DNA of 64,000 nt from Calliopsis andreniformis (taxonomy: Eukaryota > Arthropoda > Insecta > Hymenoptera > Andrenidae): positions 372,001 to 436,000 of the forward strand of contig NW_027480543.1 of the NCBI RefSeq assembly GCF_051401765.1, written 5' to 3'. The notes below the pieces were generated by a model. The model did not search any database and was not told where the DNA came from. It saw only the letters and a list, made by a program, of their open reading frames with translations. Within the stretch, counting starts at the first letter, position 1. Each line of letters starts with the position of its first letter. Shown here piece after piece: positions 1 through 10,131 of the stretch. A program made the translations under genes and the position numbers.

Positions 1-1190
1 TTGAGGATTGAGCATTGAGGATTGAGTGTTGAGGAATGATGATTGAGGATTGAGAATTGATGATTGATGATTGAGGATTGAGGATTGAGGGTTGATTACT
101 GAGGGTTGAGGATTGAGGGTTGAGGATTGAGAATTGAGAACTGAAGATTGAGGATTGATGATTGACGATTCAAGATTGAGGATTGACGATTGAAGATTGA
201 GGATTGAGGATTGAGCATTCAGGATTGAGTGTTGAGGATTGAAGATCGAGGATTGAGAATTGATTATTGATGATTGAGGATTGAGGATTGAGGGTTGATT
301 ACTGAGTGTTGAGGATTGAGGATTGACGATTGACGATTGAGTATTGAGGATTGAAGATCGACGATTGAGGATTGAGGATTGAAGATTGAGGATTAAGGAT
401 TGAGTATTGAATATTGAGTATTGAGGGTTGAAAGTTGAGGATTGAGGATTGAGGATTGAGGATTGAGGATTGAAGAGTGAGGATTGGGGACTGAGTGTTG
501 AGGGTTGAGTGATGAGGATTGATGTTTGTGGATAGAGATTTGAAGATTGCAGATCGAGTATTGCGTATTGAAAACTGTGAATTGAGGATATTCTATTGAC
601 GATTGAGAATTGACAACTGATTCTTGAGCACTGAGGTCTGAAGATTGAGGATTCAGGATTGAGGATTCGGGATTGAGGTTTGAGGACTGAAGATTGAGGG
701 TTGAGGATTGAGGTTTGAGGATTGAGGATTGAGTATTGAAGATTGAGGATTGATGATTGAGGATTGAGGATTGAGGATTGAGGATTGAGTATTGAGGATT
801 GAAGATTGTGTATTGAGGATTGAGGATTGAGGATTGAGGATTGAGGATTGAGGATTGAAGATTCAGTATTGAGGATTGAAGAGTGAGAATTGAGGACTGA
901 GGATTGAACATTGAGGACTGAGTGTTGAGGGTTGAGTGATGAGAATTGATGTTTGTGGATATAGATTTGAAGATTGCAGATTGAGGTTTGACTATTGAAA
1001 ACTGCGAATTGACGATATTCTATTGAGGATTGGGGATTGACAACTGATTGTTGAGGACTGAGGGCTGAAGATTGAGGATGAGGACTGAGGGTTGAGGATT
1101 GAGGTTTCAGGAACCAGGATTGCGGATTGCGGTTTGAGGACTGAGGATTGACGGTTGAGTGTTGAAGATTGAGGATTGATGACTGAGGAT
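1..1190 (+). repeat. Left-edge heptamer mosaic with two module A copies
   Basis: Degenerate heptamers run in from beyond the left edge of the window. Module A copies lie at 489-690 and 916-1130. The second copy has a diverged right end, with GAGGTTTCAGGAACC in place of GAGGTTTGAGGAC. No gene or unique sequence is seen. Confidence 0.8.
489..690 (+). repeat. Module A prototype: conserved cassette of about 203 bases (29 diverged heptamers)
   Basis: This is the first copy of the commonest higher-order cassette. In order it shows GTGATGAG, TGATGTTTGTGGATAG, TTGAAGATTGCAGA, TATTGAAAACTGTGAA, GATATTCTATTGA, GACAACTGATT, GGGCTGAAG, and two TTCGGG or TTCAGG heptamers before GAGGTTTGAGGACTGA (this first copy has slightly altered spellings, for example TATTCTATTGAC and GAGGTCTGAAG). 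The spelling differs strongly from TTGAGGA, yet the 7-base register is unbroken across it. About 66 copies occur in the window; their starts are listed in the regional entries. Nearly all complete copies are 202-205 bases long, so the cassette behaves as a unit. Three subtypes are visible: gamma (GCAGATTGAG with GACAACTG), beta (GCAGGTTGAG with GACCACTG) and alpha (TTTATGTTTCTGG). No function is known to me. Confidence 0.85.
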
Positions 1191-1600
1191 TGAGGATTGA
1201 GGATTGAGGATTGAGGATTGAGTATTGAGGATTGAAGATAGAGGATTGAGGATTGAGGATTGAAGATTGAGGACTGAGTGTTGATGGTTGAGTGATGAGA
1301 ATTGAAGTTTGTTGATTGAGATTTGAAGATTGAAGAATGGGGTTGAGAATTGAAAACTGTGAATTGAGGATATTCTATTGAGGATTGAGGAGTGACAATC
1401 GATTGTTGAGGACTGAGGGCTGAAGATTGAGGATTCAGGATAGAGGATTCGGGATTGAGGTTCGAGGACTGAGGATTGAGGATTGAGGATTGAGGATTGA
1501 GGATTGAGGATTGAGGATTGAAGACTGAGGATTGGGTATTGAGGATTGATCATTGAGGATTGAGGATTGAGGATTGAGTATTGAGGATTGAAGATTGAGT
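1190..1600 (+). repeat. Direct repeat of about 0.41 kb, copy 1 (offset 895)
   Basis: This segment reappears at about 2,085-2,495 at a constant offset of 895 bases. It contains module A at 1272-1474, in a form shared by both copies: TTGATGGTTGAGTGATG, TTGAAGTTTGT, GAATGGGGTTGAG and GACAATCGATTG. Confidence 0.75.
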
Positions 1601-1920
1601 ATTGAGGATTGAAGTTTGAGGATTGAGGATTGAGGATTGAGGATTGAGGATTGAGGATTGAGGATTGAAGATTGAGAATTGAGGATTGAAGATTGAGGAT
1701 TGAGGATTGAGGATTGAGGATTGAGGATTGAAGATTGGGGATTGGGGATTGAGGTTTGACGATTGAGGATTGAGCATTGAGGATTGAGAATTGAGGATTG
1801 AGGATTGAAGGTTGAGGATTCAGGATAGAGGATTCAGGATTGTGGTTTGAGGACCGAGGATTGAGGACTGAGGATTGAGGATTGAGAATTGATGATTGAG
1901 GATTGAGTATTGAGGATTGA
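1560..1920 (+). repeat. Three-copy 0.36 kb segment, copy 1
   Basis: The same ordered heptamer variants recur at about 4,052-4,412 (offset 2,492) and 6,142-6,502 (a further 2,090). Landmarks are GATTGGGGATTGGGG, GGTTTGACGATTGAGG, GGATAGAGGATTC and GGACCGAGG. The later two copies sit inside the 1.9 kb direct repeat, so this is an older, shorter exchange. Confidence 0.7.
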
Positions 1921-1930
1921 GGATTGAGGA

Positions 1931-2066
1931 TTGAGGTTTGATTATTGATTTTTGTGGATTGAGTATTGAACCATGAAAATTCAGGATATTCTATTGAGTA
2001 TTGAGAATTGAGGATTGATGGTTGAGTATTGAGGATTGATGGTTGAGGGTTGTGTGTTGGATATTG
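1931..2066 (+). repeat. Module B, copy 1 (left part missing)
   Basis: Module B in full is about 222 bases: a GCTTGAG-GGATGGAGG-AGAGAGGACTGAG left arm, then TTTGATTATTGA, TATTCAACCATGA or TATTGAACCATGAAA, TCAGGATATTCTATTGAG, TTGATGGTTGAG and a GTTGTGTGTTG end. This copy starts only at GGTTTGATTATTG, so its left arm is absent. Confidence 0.75.
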
Positions 2067-2084
2067 AAGATTGAGTATTGAGGA

Positions 2085-2495
2085 TTGAGGATTGAGGATT
2101 GAGGATTGAGGATTGAGTATTGAGGATTGAAGATAGAGGATTGAGGATTGAGGATTGAAGATTGAGGACTGAGTGTTGATGGTTGAGTGATGAGAATTGA
2201 AGTTTGTGGATTGAGATTTGAAGATTGAAGAATGGGGTTGAGTATTGAAAACTGTGAATTGAGGATATTCTATTGAGGATTGAGGATTGACAATCGATTG
2301 TTGAGGACAGAGGGCTGAAGATTGAGGATTCAGGATAGAGTATTCGGGATTGAGGTTCGAGGACTGAGGATTGAGGATTGAGGATTGAGGATTGAGGATT
2401 GAGGATTGAGGATTGAAGACTGAGGATTGGGTATTGAGGATTGATCATTGAGGATTGAGGATTGAGGATTGAGTATTGAGGATTGAGGATTGAAG
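2085..2495 (+). repeat. Direct repeat of about 0.41 kb, copy 2 (offset 895)
   Basis: This is the partner of 1,190-1,600, with module A at 2167-2369 carrying the same private variants. It follows directly on the end of module B. Confidence 0.75.
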
Positions 2496-2920
2496 GTTGA
2501 ATATCGATGAATGAAGATTGAGGATTGAGGATTGAAGGTCGTGGTTTGAGTACGAGGACTGAGGGTTGAGTGTTGATACTTGAGGCCTGAGGATTGAGGA
2601 TTGAGGATTGCGAATTGAGGATTGAGGATTTAAGATTGAGGATTGGGTATTGAGTATTGAAGAATGAGGATTGAGGATTGAGGATTGAGGATTGAGGACT
2701 GAGGATTGAAGATTGAGGATTCGGTATTGAGGATTGAAGAATGAGGATTGAGGAGTGAGGACAGAGGGTTGAGGATTGCAGATTGAGTATTGAGGATTGA
2801 GGATTGAGGATTGAGGATTGAGGATTGAGGATTGAGGATTGAGGATTGAGGATTGAGTATTGAGGATTGAGGATGAGGGCTGAGGGTTGAGGATTGAGGT
2901 TTGAGGACTGAGGACTGAGG
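2495..2920 (+). repeat. Heptamer mosaic with C- and D-type blocks and a fairly pure run
   Basis: The block at about 2,470-2,650 (GGTCGTGG, GTACGAGG, GAGGCCTGAGG) recurs at about 6,890-7,060, offset near 4,414. A nearly pure run of about nine TTGAGGA units lies at 2,791-2,856, followed by a D block (GGATGAGGGCTGAGG) at about 2,872. No gene is seen. Confidence 0.7.
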
Positions 2921-4790
2921 ATTGAGGATTGAGAAATGAGGATTGAGGATTGAAGATTGTTTATTGAGGATTGTACATTGAGGATTGAGGATTGAGGATT
3001 GAGGATTGAAGATTGAGGACCGAGTGTTGAGGGTAGAGTGATGAGAATTGATGTTTGTGGATTGAGATTTGAAGATTGAAGAATGGGTTTGAGTACTGAA
3101 AAATGTGAATTTAGGATATTCTATTGAGGATTGCGGATTGACAATTGATTGTTGAGGACTGAGGGCTGAAGATTGAGGATTCAGGGTTGAGGATTCGGGA
3201 TTGAGGTTTGAGGACTGAGGATTGAGGTTTGCGGATTGAGGATTGAGGATTTACGCTTGAGGATTTAGGATTGATGTTTGAGGATTGAGATTTGATTATT
3301 GAATATTTTGGGTTGAGTATTCAACCATGAGAAATCAGTATATTCTATTGAGTATTGAGAATTGAGGATTGATGGTTGAGTATTGAGGATTGGTGGGTGA
3401 GTGTTGTGTGTTGAATATTGAGGATTGAGGATTGAGGATTGAGGATTGAGGATAGAGGATTGAAGATTGAGTATTGATGATTGAATATTGAGGATTGAGG
3501 ATTGAGGTTTGAGGATTGAGGACGGGGACTGACGGTTGAGGATTGAGGTTTGAGTATTGAGTATTGAGGATTGAGAATTGAGGATTGAGGATTGCGGATT
3601 GAAGATTGAGGATTGGGTATTGAGGATTGAAGAATGAGTAATGAGGTTTGAGGATTGAGGATTGAGGATTGAAGGTTGAGTATTGAGGATTGAAGATTGA
3701 GGATTGAGGATTGAAGATTGTGTACTGAGAATTGAAGATTTAGATTGAGGATTGTGGATTGAGGATTGAGGATTGAGGATTGAGGATTGAAGATTGAGGA
3801 TTGCGTATTGAGGATAGAACATTGAGGATTGAGGATTGAGTATTGAGGATTGAGGATAAAGGATTGAAGATTGAATATTGATGATTGAAGATTGAGGATC
3901 GAGGATTGAGGGTTGTGGATTGAGGACGAGGTCTGAGGGTAGAGTATTGATGTTTGAGGTCTGAGGATTGAGGATTGAGAACTGAGAATTGAGGATTGAG
4001 GATTGAGGATTGAAGATTGAGGATTGGGTGTTGAGGATTGAAGAATGAGGATTGAGGATTGAGGATTGAGTATTGAGGATTGAAGATTGAGTATTGAGGA
4101 TTGAAGATTGAGGATTGAGGATTGAGGATTGAGGATTGAGGATTGAGGATTCAGGATTGAAGATTGAGAATTGAGGATTGAAGATTGAGGATTGAGGATT
4201 GAGGATTGAGGATTGAGGATTGAAGATTGGGGATTGGGGATTGAGGTTTGACGATTGAGGATTGAGCATTGAGGATTGAGAATTGAGGATTGAGGATTGA
4301 AGGTTGAGGATTCAGGATAGAGGATTCGGGATTGTGGTTTGAGGACCGAGGATTGAGGACTGAGGATTGAGGATTGAGAATTGATGATTGAGGATTGAGT
4401 ATTGAGGATTGAGGATTTAGGATTGAGGATTGAAGGTTGAGTATTGAGGATCGAACATTGAGGATTGAGGATTGAGGATTGAGTATTGAGGATTGAAGAT
4501 TGAGTACTGAGGATTGAAGATTAAGGTTGAGGATTGAGGATTGAGGATTGAGGATTGAAGATTGAGGATTGGGGACTGAGTATTGAGGGTTGAGTGATGA
4601 GAATTGATGTTTGTGGATAGAGGTCTGTAGATTGCAGATTGAGTATTGAATATTGAAAACTGTGAATTGAGGATATTCTATTGAGGATTGAGGATTGACA
4701 ACTGATTGTTGAGGACTTAGGGCTGAAGATTGAGGATTCAGGGTTGAGGATTCAGGACTGAGGTTTGAGGACTGAGGATTGAGGATTGAG
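2920..4790 (+). repeat. 1.9 kb direct repeat, copy 1 (offset 2,083-2,090)
   Basis: The ordered variants match 5,003-6,880. Shared landmarks are TTGTTTATTGAGG, module A at 3018-3220 (GACCGAGTG, GGGTAGAGTG), module B at 3255-3420 with GATATTTTGG-like spelling (GAATATTTTGGG), GGACGGGGACTGACGG, AAGATTTAGATTG, and module A at 4574-4777. The offset rises from 2,082-2,083 on the left to 2,090 on the right, which is one extra heptamer in copy 2. Confidence 0.85.
3255..3420 (+). repeat. Module B, copy 2
   Basis: It carries TTTGATTATTGAATATT, TATTCAACCATGAG, CAGTATATTCTATTG and a GTGTTGTGTGTTG end. The left arm is shortened to GCTTGAGGATTTAGG and lacks the AGAGAGG part. Confidence 0.78.
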
Positions 4791-5003
4791 GATTGAGGAT
4801 TGAGGATTGAGGATTGAAGACTGATGGTTGGGTATTGAGGATTGAACATTGAGGATTGAGTGTTGAGGATAGAGGATTGAGGATTGAGGATTGAAGGTTG
4901 AATATTAATGACTGAATATTGAGGATTGAGGATTGATGGTTGTGGATTGAGGACGAGGACTGCTGAGGGCTGAGCATTGATGTTTGAAGTCTGAGGATTC
5001 AGG
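4790..5003 (+). repeat. 0.21 kb spacer between the 1.9 kb copies
   Basis: This heptamer mosaic has a C block containing GGACGAGGACTGCTGAGG. The extra CTG breaks the 7-base register locally. It is not shared by the flanking copies. Confidence 0.6.
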
Positions 5004-6880
5004 ATTGAGGATTGAGAAATGAGGATTGAGGATTGAAGATTGTTTATTGAGGATTGTACATTGAGGATTGAGGATTGAGGATTGAGGATTGAAGATTGAG
5101 GACCGAGTGTTGAGGGTAGAGTGATGAGAATTGATGTTTGTGGATTGAGATTTGAAGATTGAAGAATGGGTTTGAGTACTGAAAAATGTGAATTTAGGAT
5201 ATTCTATTGAGGATTGCGGATTGACAATTGATTGTTGAGGACTGAGGGCTGAAGATTGAGGATTCAGGGTTGAGGATTCGGGATTGAGGTTTGAGGACTG
5301 AGGATTGAAGTTTGCGGATTGAGGATTGAGGATTTACGCTTGAGGATTTAGGATTGATGTTTGAGGATTGAGATTTGATTATTGAATATTTTGGGTTGAG
5401 TATTCAACCATGAGAAATCAGTATATTCTATTGAGTATTGAGAATTGAGGATTGATGGTTGAGTATTGAGGATTGGTGGGTGAGTGTTGTGTGTTGAATA
5501 TTGAGGATTGAGGATTGAGGATTGAGGATTGAGGATAGAGGATTGAAGATTGAGTATTGATGATTGAATATTGAGGATTGAGGATTGAGGTTTGAGGATT
5601 GAGGACGGGGACTGACGGTTGAGGATTGAGGTTTGAGTATTGAGTATTGAGGATTGAGAATTGAGGATTGAGGATTGCGGATTGAAGATTGAGGATTGGG
5701 TATTGAGGATTGAAGAATGAGTAATGAGGTTTGAGGATTGAGGATTGAGGATTGAAGGTTGAGTATTGAGGATTGAAGATTGAGGATTGAGGATTGAAGA
5801 TTGTGTACTGAGAATTGAAGATTTAGATTGAGGATTGAGGATTGAGGATTGAGGATTGAGGATTGAGGATTGAAGATTGAGGATTGCGTATTGAGGATAG
5901 AACATTGAGGATTGAGGATTGAGTATTGAGGATTGAGGATAAAGGATTGAAGATTGAATATTGATGATTGAAGATTGAGGATCGAGGATTGAGGGTTGTG
6001 GATTGAGGACGAGGTCTGAGGGTAGAGTATTGATGTTTGAGGTCTGAGGATTGAGGATTGAGAACTGAGAATTGAGGATTGAGGATTGAGGATTGAAGAT
6101 TGAGGATTGGGTGTTGAGGATTGAAGAATGAGGATTGAGGATTGAGGATTGAGGATTGAGTATTGAGGATTGAAGATTGAGTATTGAGGATTGAAGATTG
6201 AGGATTGAGGATTGAGGATTGAGGATTGAGGATTGAGGATTCAGGATTGAAGATTGAGAATTGAGGATTGAAGATTGAGGATTGAGGATTGAGGATTGAG
6301 GATTGAGGATTGAAGATTGGGGATTGGGGATTGAGGTTTGACGATTGAGGATTGAGCATTGAGGATTGAGAATTGAGGATTGAGGATTGAAGGTTGAGGA
6401 TTCAGGATAGAGGATTCGGGATTGTGGTTTGAGGACCGAGGATTGAGGACTGAGGATTGAGGATTGAGAATTGATGATTGAGGATTGAGTATTGAGGATT
6501 GAGGATTGAGGATTGAGGATTGAAGGTTGAGTATTGAGGATCGAACATTGAGGATTGAGGATTGAGGATTGAGTATTGAGGATTGAAGATTGAGTACTGA
6601 GGATTGAAGATTAAGGTTGAGGATTGAGGATTGAGGATTGAGGATTGAAGATTGAGGATTGGGGACTGAGTATTGAGGGTTGAGTGATGAGAATTGATGT
6701 TTGTGGATAGAGGTCTGTAGATTGCAGATTGAGTATTGAATATTGAAAACTGTGAATTGAGGATATTCTATTGAGGATTGAGGATTGACAACTGATTGTT
6801 GAGGACTTAGGGCTGAAGATTGAGGATTCAGGGTTGAGGATTCAGGACTGAGGTTTGAGGACTGAGGATTGAGGATTGAG
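5003..6880 (+). repeat. 1.9 kb direct repeat, copy 2
   Basis: This is the partner of 2,920-4,790. Module A lies at 5100-5302 and 6664-6867, and module B at 5338-5503. Small differences from copy 1 include GAGGATTG at 5,830 against GTGGATTG at 3,752, and one heptamer gained to the right of that. Confidence 0.85.
5338..5503 (+). repeat. Module B, copy 3
   Basis: It is essentially the same sequence as the copy at 3,255-3,420, carried along by the 1.9 kb duplication, and has the same shortened left arm. Confidence 0.78.
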
Positions 6881-8040
6881 GATTGAGTATTGAGGATTGA
6901 GGATTGAAGGTTGAATATTGATGAATGAAGATTGAAGATTGAGGATTGAAGGTCGTGGATTGAGTACGAGGACTGAGGGTTGAGTATTGATACTTGAGGC
7001 CTGAGGATTGAGGATTGAGGATTGCGAATTGAGGATTGAGGATTTAAGATTGAGGATTGGGTATTGAGTATTGAAGAATGAGGATTGAGGATTGAGGATT
7101 GAAGATTGAGTATTGAGGATTGAAGATTGAGTACCGAGGATTGAGGATTGAGGATTGAGGATTGAAGATTGAGGATTGGGGATTGAGGATTGACGATAGA
7201 GGATTGAGCATTGAGGAGTGAGAATTGAGGATTGAGGATTGAAGATTGAGGATTGAGGATTGAAGATTGAGTATTGATGATTGAAGTTTGAGGATTGAGG
7301 ATTGAGTGTTGAGGATTGAGGACGAGGGCTGACGATTGAGGATTGAGGTTTGAGGATTGAGGATTGTGGATTGAGGACTGAGGATTGAGGATTGAGGTTT
7401 GAGCATTGAGGATTGAAGATTGAGTATTGAGGATTGAAAATTGAGGATTGAGGATAGATTACTGAGGATTGAGGATTGAAGATTGAGGATTGGGTATTAC
7501 GGATTGAACATTGAGGATTGAGGATTGAGGATTGAGGACTGAGAATCGAGGATTGAGGGCTGAGGATTGAGGGTTGAAGATTGAGGATTGGGGACTGAGG
7601 ATTGAAGATTGAGGATTGAGGATTGAGGACTGAGGATTGAGGATTGAGTATTGATGGTTCAGTATTGAGGATTGAAGATTGAGAATTGAGGATTGAGGAT
7701 TGAACATTGAGGACTGAGTGTTGAGAGTTGAGTTATGAGAATTGATGTTTGTGGATAGAGATTTGAAGATTGCAGATTGAGTATTGAGTATTGAAAACTG
7801 TGAATTGAGTATATTCTATTGAGGATTGAGGATTGACAACTGATTGTTGAGGACTGAGGGCTGAAGATTGAGGGTTCCGGATTGAGGATTCAGAATTGAA
7901 ATTTGAGGACTGAGCATTGAGGATTGAAGATTGAGTATTGAGGGTTGAAGACTGAGAATTGAGGATTGAGGATTGAGGATTGAGGATGAGGGCTGAGGGT
8001 TGAGGATTGAGGTTTGAGCACTGAGGACTGAGGATTGAGG
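6880..8040 (+). repeat. Heptamer mosaic, one module A
   Basis: The left end (6,890-7,060) repeats 2,470-2,650. Module A at 7722-7914 has the private form GAGAGTTGAGTTATGAG and GGGTTCCGG, shared only with the copy at 13,831 and, for GGGTTCCGG, the half copy at 9,574. A D block lies near 7,983. No gene is seen. Confidence 0.7.
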
Positions 8041-8164
8041 ATTGAGAAATGAGGATTGAAGGTTGAGGGTTGAAGATCGAGGATTGGGTATTGAGGATTG
8101 AAGAATGAGGATTGAGGTTTGAGGACTGAGGATTGAGGGTTGAGGATTGAGGTTGAGGATTGAC

Positions 8165-8386
8165 GCTTGAGTGTGGAGGATTGAGGATGGAGGATTGAAG
8201 AGAGAGGACTGAGTATTGAGGATTGAGTGTTGAGAATTGATGTTTGAGGATTGAGATTTGATTATTGATTTTTGTGGATTGAGTATTGAACCATGAAAAT
8301 TCAGGATATTCTATTGAGTACTGAGAATTGAGGATTGATGGTTGAGTATTGAGGATTGGTGGTTGATGATTGTGTGTTGAATATTG
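8165..8386 (+). repeat. Module B, copy 4 (full length)
   Basis: This is the first full-length B in the window, about 222 bases. Its left arm is GCTTGAGTGTGGAGG with GAAGAGAGAGGACTGAG. The centre has TATTGAACCATGAAA and the end reads GATGATTGTGTGTTG. Confidence 0.82.
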
Positions 8387-9261
8387 AGGATTGAGGATTG
8401 AGGATTGAGGATTGAGGATTGAGGATTGAGGATTGAGGACTGAGTGTTGATGGTTGAGTGATGTGAATTGAAATTTGTGGATTGCGATTTGATGATTGAA
8501 GAATGGGGTTGAGTATTGAAAGCTGTGAATTGAGGATATTCTATTGAGGATTGAGGACTGACTATTGATTTTTGAGGACCGAGGGCTGAAGATTGAGGAC
8601 TCAGGATTGAGGATTCAGAATTGAGGTTTGAGGACTGAGGATTGAGGATTGAAAATTGAGTATTGAGGATTGAAGATTGAGGATTGAGGATTGTCGATTA
8701 AGGATTGGGGATGAGGGCTGAGGGTTGAGGATTGAGGTTTGAGGACTGAGGACTGAGGATTGATGATTGAGGATTGAAGATTGAGTATTGAGGATTAAAG
8801 ATTGAGGATTGAGGATTGAGGACTGAGGATTGAGGATTGAGGATTGAAGGTTCAGTATTGAGGATTGAAGATTGAGGATTGGGAATTGAGGATTGAAGAA
8901 TGAGGATTGAGGATTGAGGATTGAGGATTGAGGATTGAGGATTGAGGATTGAGTATTGAGGATTGAGAATTGAGGATTGAGGATAGAAGATTGAGGATTG
9001 AGGATTGCGGATTGAAGATTAAGAACTGAGTGCTGAGGGTTGAGTGATGAGAATTGATGTTTGTGGATTGAGATTTGAAGATTGAAGAATGGGGATTGAG
9101 TATTGAAAACTGTGAGTTGAGGATATTCTATCGAGGATTGGGGATTGACAATTGATTGTTGAGGACCGACGGCTGAAAGTTGAGGATTCAAGATTGAGGA
9201 TTCCGGATTGAGGTTTGAGGACTGAGGATTGAGTGTTGAGGATTGAGGACTGAGGGTTGAC

Positions 9262-9483
9262 GCTTGAGGGTGGAGGATTGAGGATAGAGGATTGAAGAGA
9301 GAGGACTGAGTATTGAGGATTGAGTATTGAGAATTGATGTCTGAAGATTGAGGTTTGATTATTGATTTTTGTGGATTGAGTATTGAACCATGAAAATTCA
9401 GGATATTCTATTGAGTATTGAGAATTGAAGATTGATGGTTGAGTATTGAGGATTGATGGTTGAGGGTTGTGTGTTGGATATTG
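9262..9483 (+). repeat. Module B, copy 5
   Basis: Full length. The left arm is GCTTGAGGGTGGAGG and the end is GGGTTGTGTGTTGG, the same end as copy 1 at 2,066. Confidence 0.82.
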
Positions 9484-9573
9484 AAGATTGAGTATTGAGG
9501 ATTGAGGATTGAGGATTGAGGATTGAGGATTGAGTATTGAGGATTGAAGATAGAGGATTGAGGATTGAGGATT

Positions 9574-9662
9574 GAGGATTGACAACTGATTGTTGAGGAC
9601 TGAGGGCTGAAGATTGAGGGTTCCGGATTGAGGACTCAGAATTGAAATTTGAGGACTGAGCA
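9574..9662 (+). repeat. Module A, right half only
   Basis: Only the part from GACAACTGATTG to AATTTGAGGACTGAGC remains. The complete counterpart in the next copy is at 13,831-14,033. The missing part is 126 bases, exactly 18 heptamers, so the loss kept the register. Confidence 0.75.
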
Positions 9663-9910
9663 TTGAGGATTGAAGATTGAGTATTGAGGGTTGAAGACTG
9701 AGAATTGAGGATTGAGGATTGAGGATTGAGGATGAGGGCTGAGGGTTGAGGATTGAGGTTTGAGGACTGAGGACTGAGGATTGAGGATTGAGAAATGAGG
9801 ATTGAAGATTGAGGGTTGAAGATCGAGGATTGGGTATTGAGGATTGAAGAATGAGGATTGAGGTTTGAGGACTGAGGATTGAGGGTTGAGGATTGAGGTT
9901 GAGGATTGAC

Positions 9911-10131
9911 GCTTGAGTGTGGAGGATTGAGGATGGAGGATTGAAGAGAGAGGACTGAGTATTGAGGATTGAGTGTTGAGAATTGATGTTTGGGGATTGC
10001 GATTTGACTATTGATTTTTGTGGATTGAGTATTGAAAATGAAAATTCAGGATATTCTATTGAGTACTGAGAATTGAGGATTGATGGTTGAGTATTGAGGA
10101 TTGGTGGTTGAGGATTGTGTGTTGAATATTG
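9911..10131 (+). repeat. Module B, copy 6
   Basis: Full length with a small internal deletion: TATTGAAAATGAAA where other copies have TATTGAACCATGAAA. The same change is present at 14,284-14,504. Confidence 0.8.

Noticed and set aside
489..690. Module A as an inserted transposable element
   Set aside because: It keeps the 7-base register, has no terminal inverted repeats or target-site duplications, and codes for nothing outside the repeat pattern.
393..911. The many other minus-strand open frames of 60-310 codons across the window
   Set aside because: All are repeat translations with alternating frames. Ends are set by chance variants such as TTCAGG, TTAAGG or CTATTG, not by gene structure.
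3265..4269. Minus-strand open frame of 334 codons
   Set aside because: Same heptapeptide by-product. Its duplicate at 5,348-6,359 is broken into two overlapping frames, which a functional gene would not tolerate.
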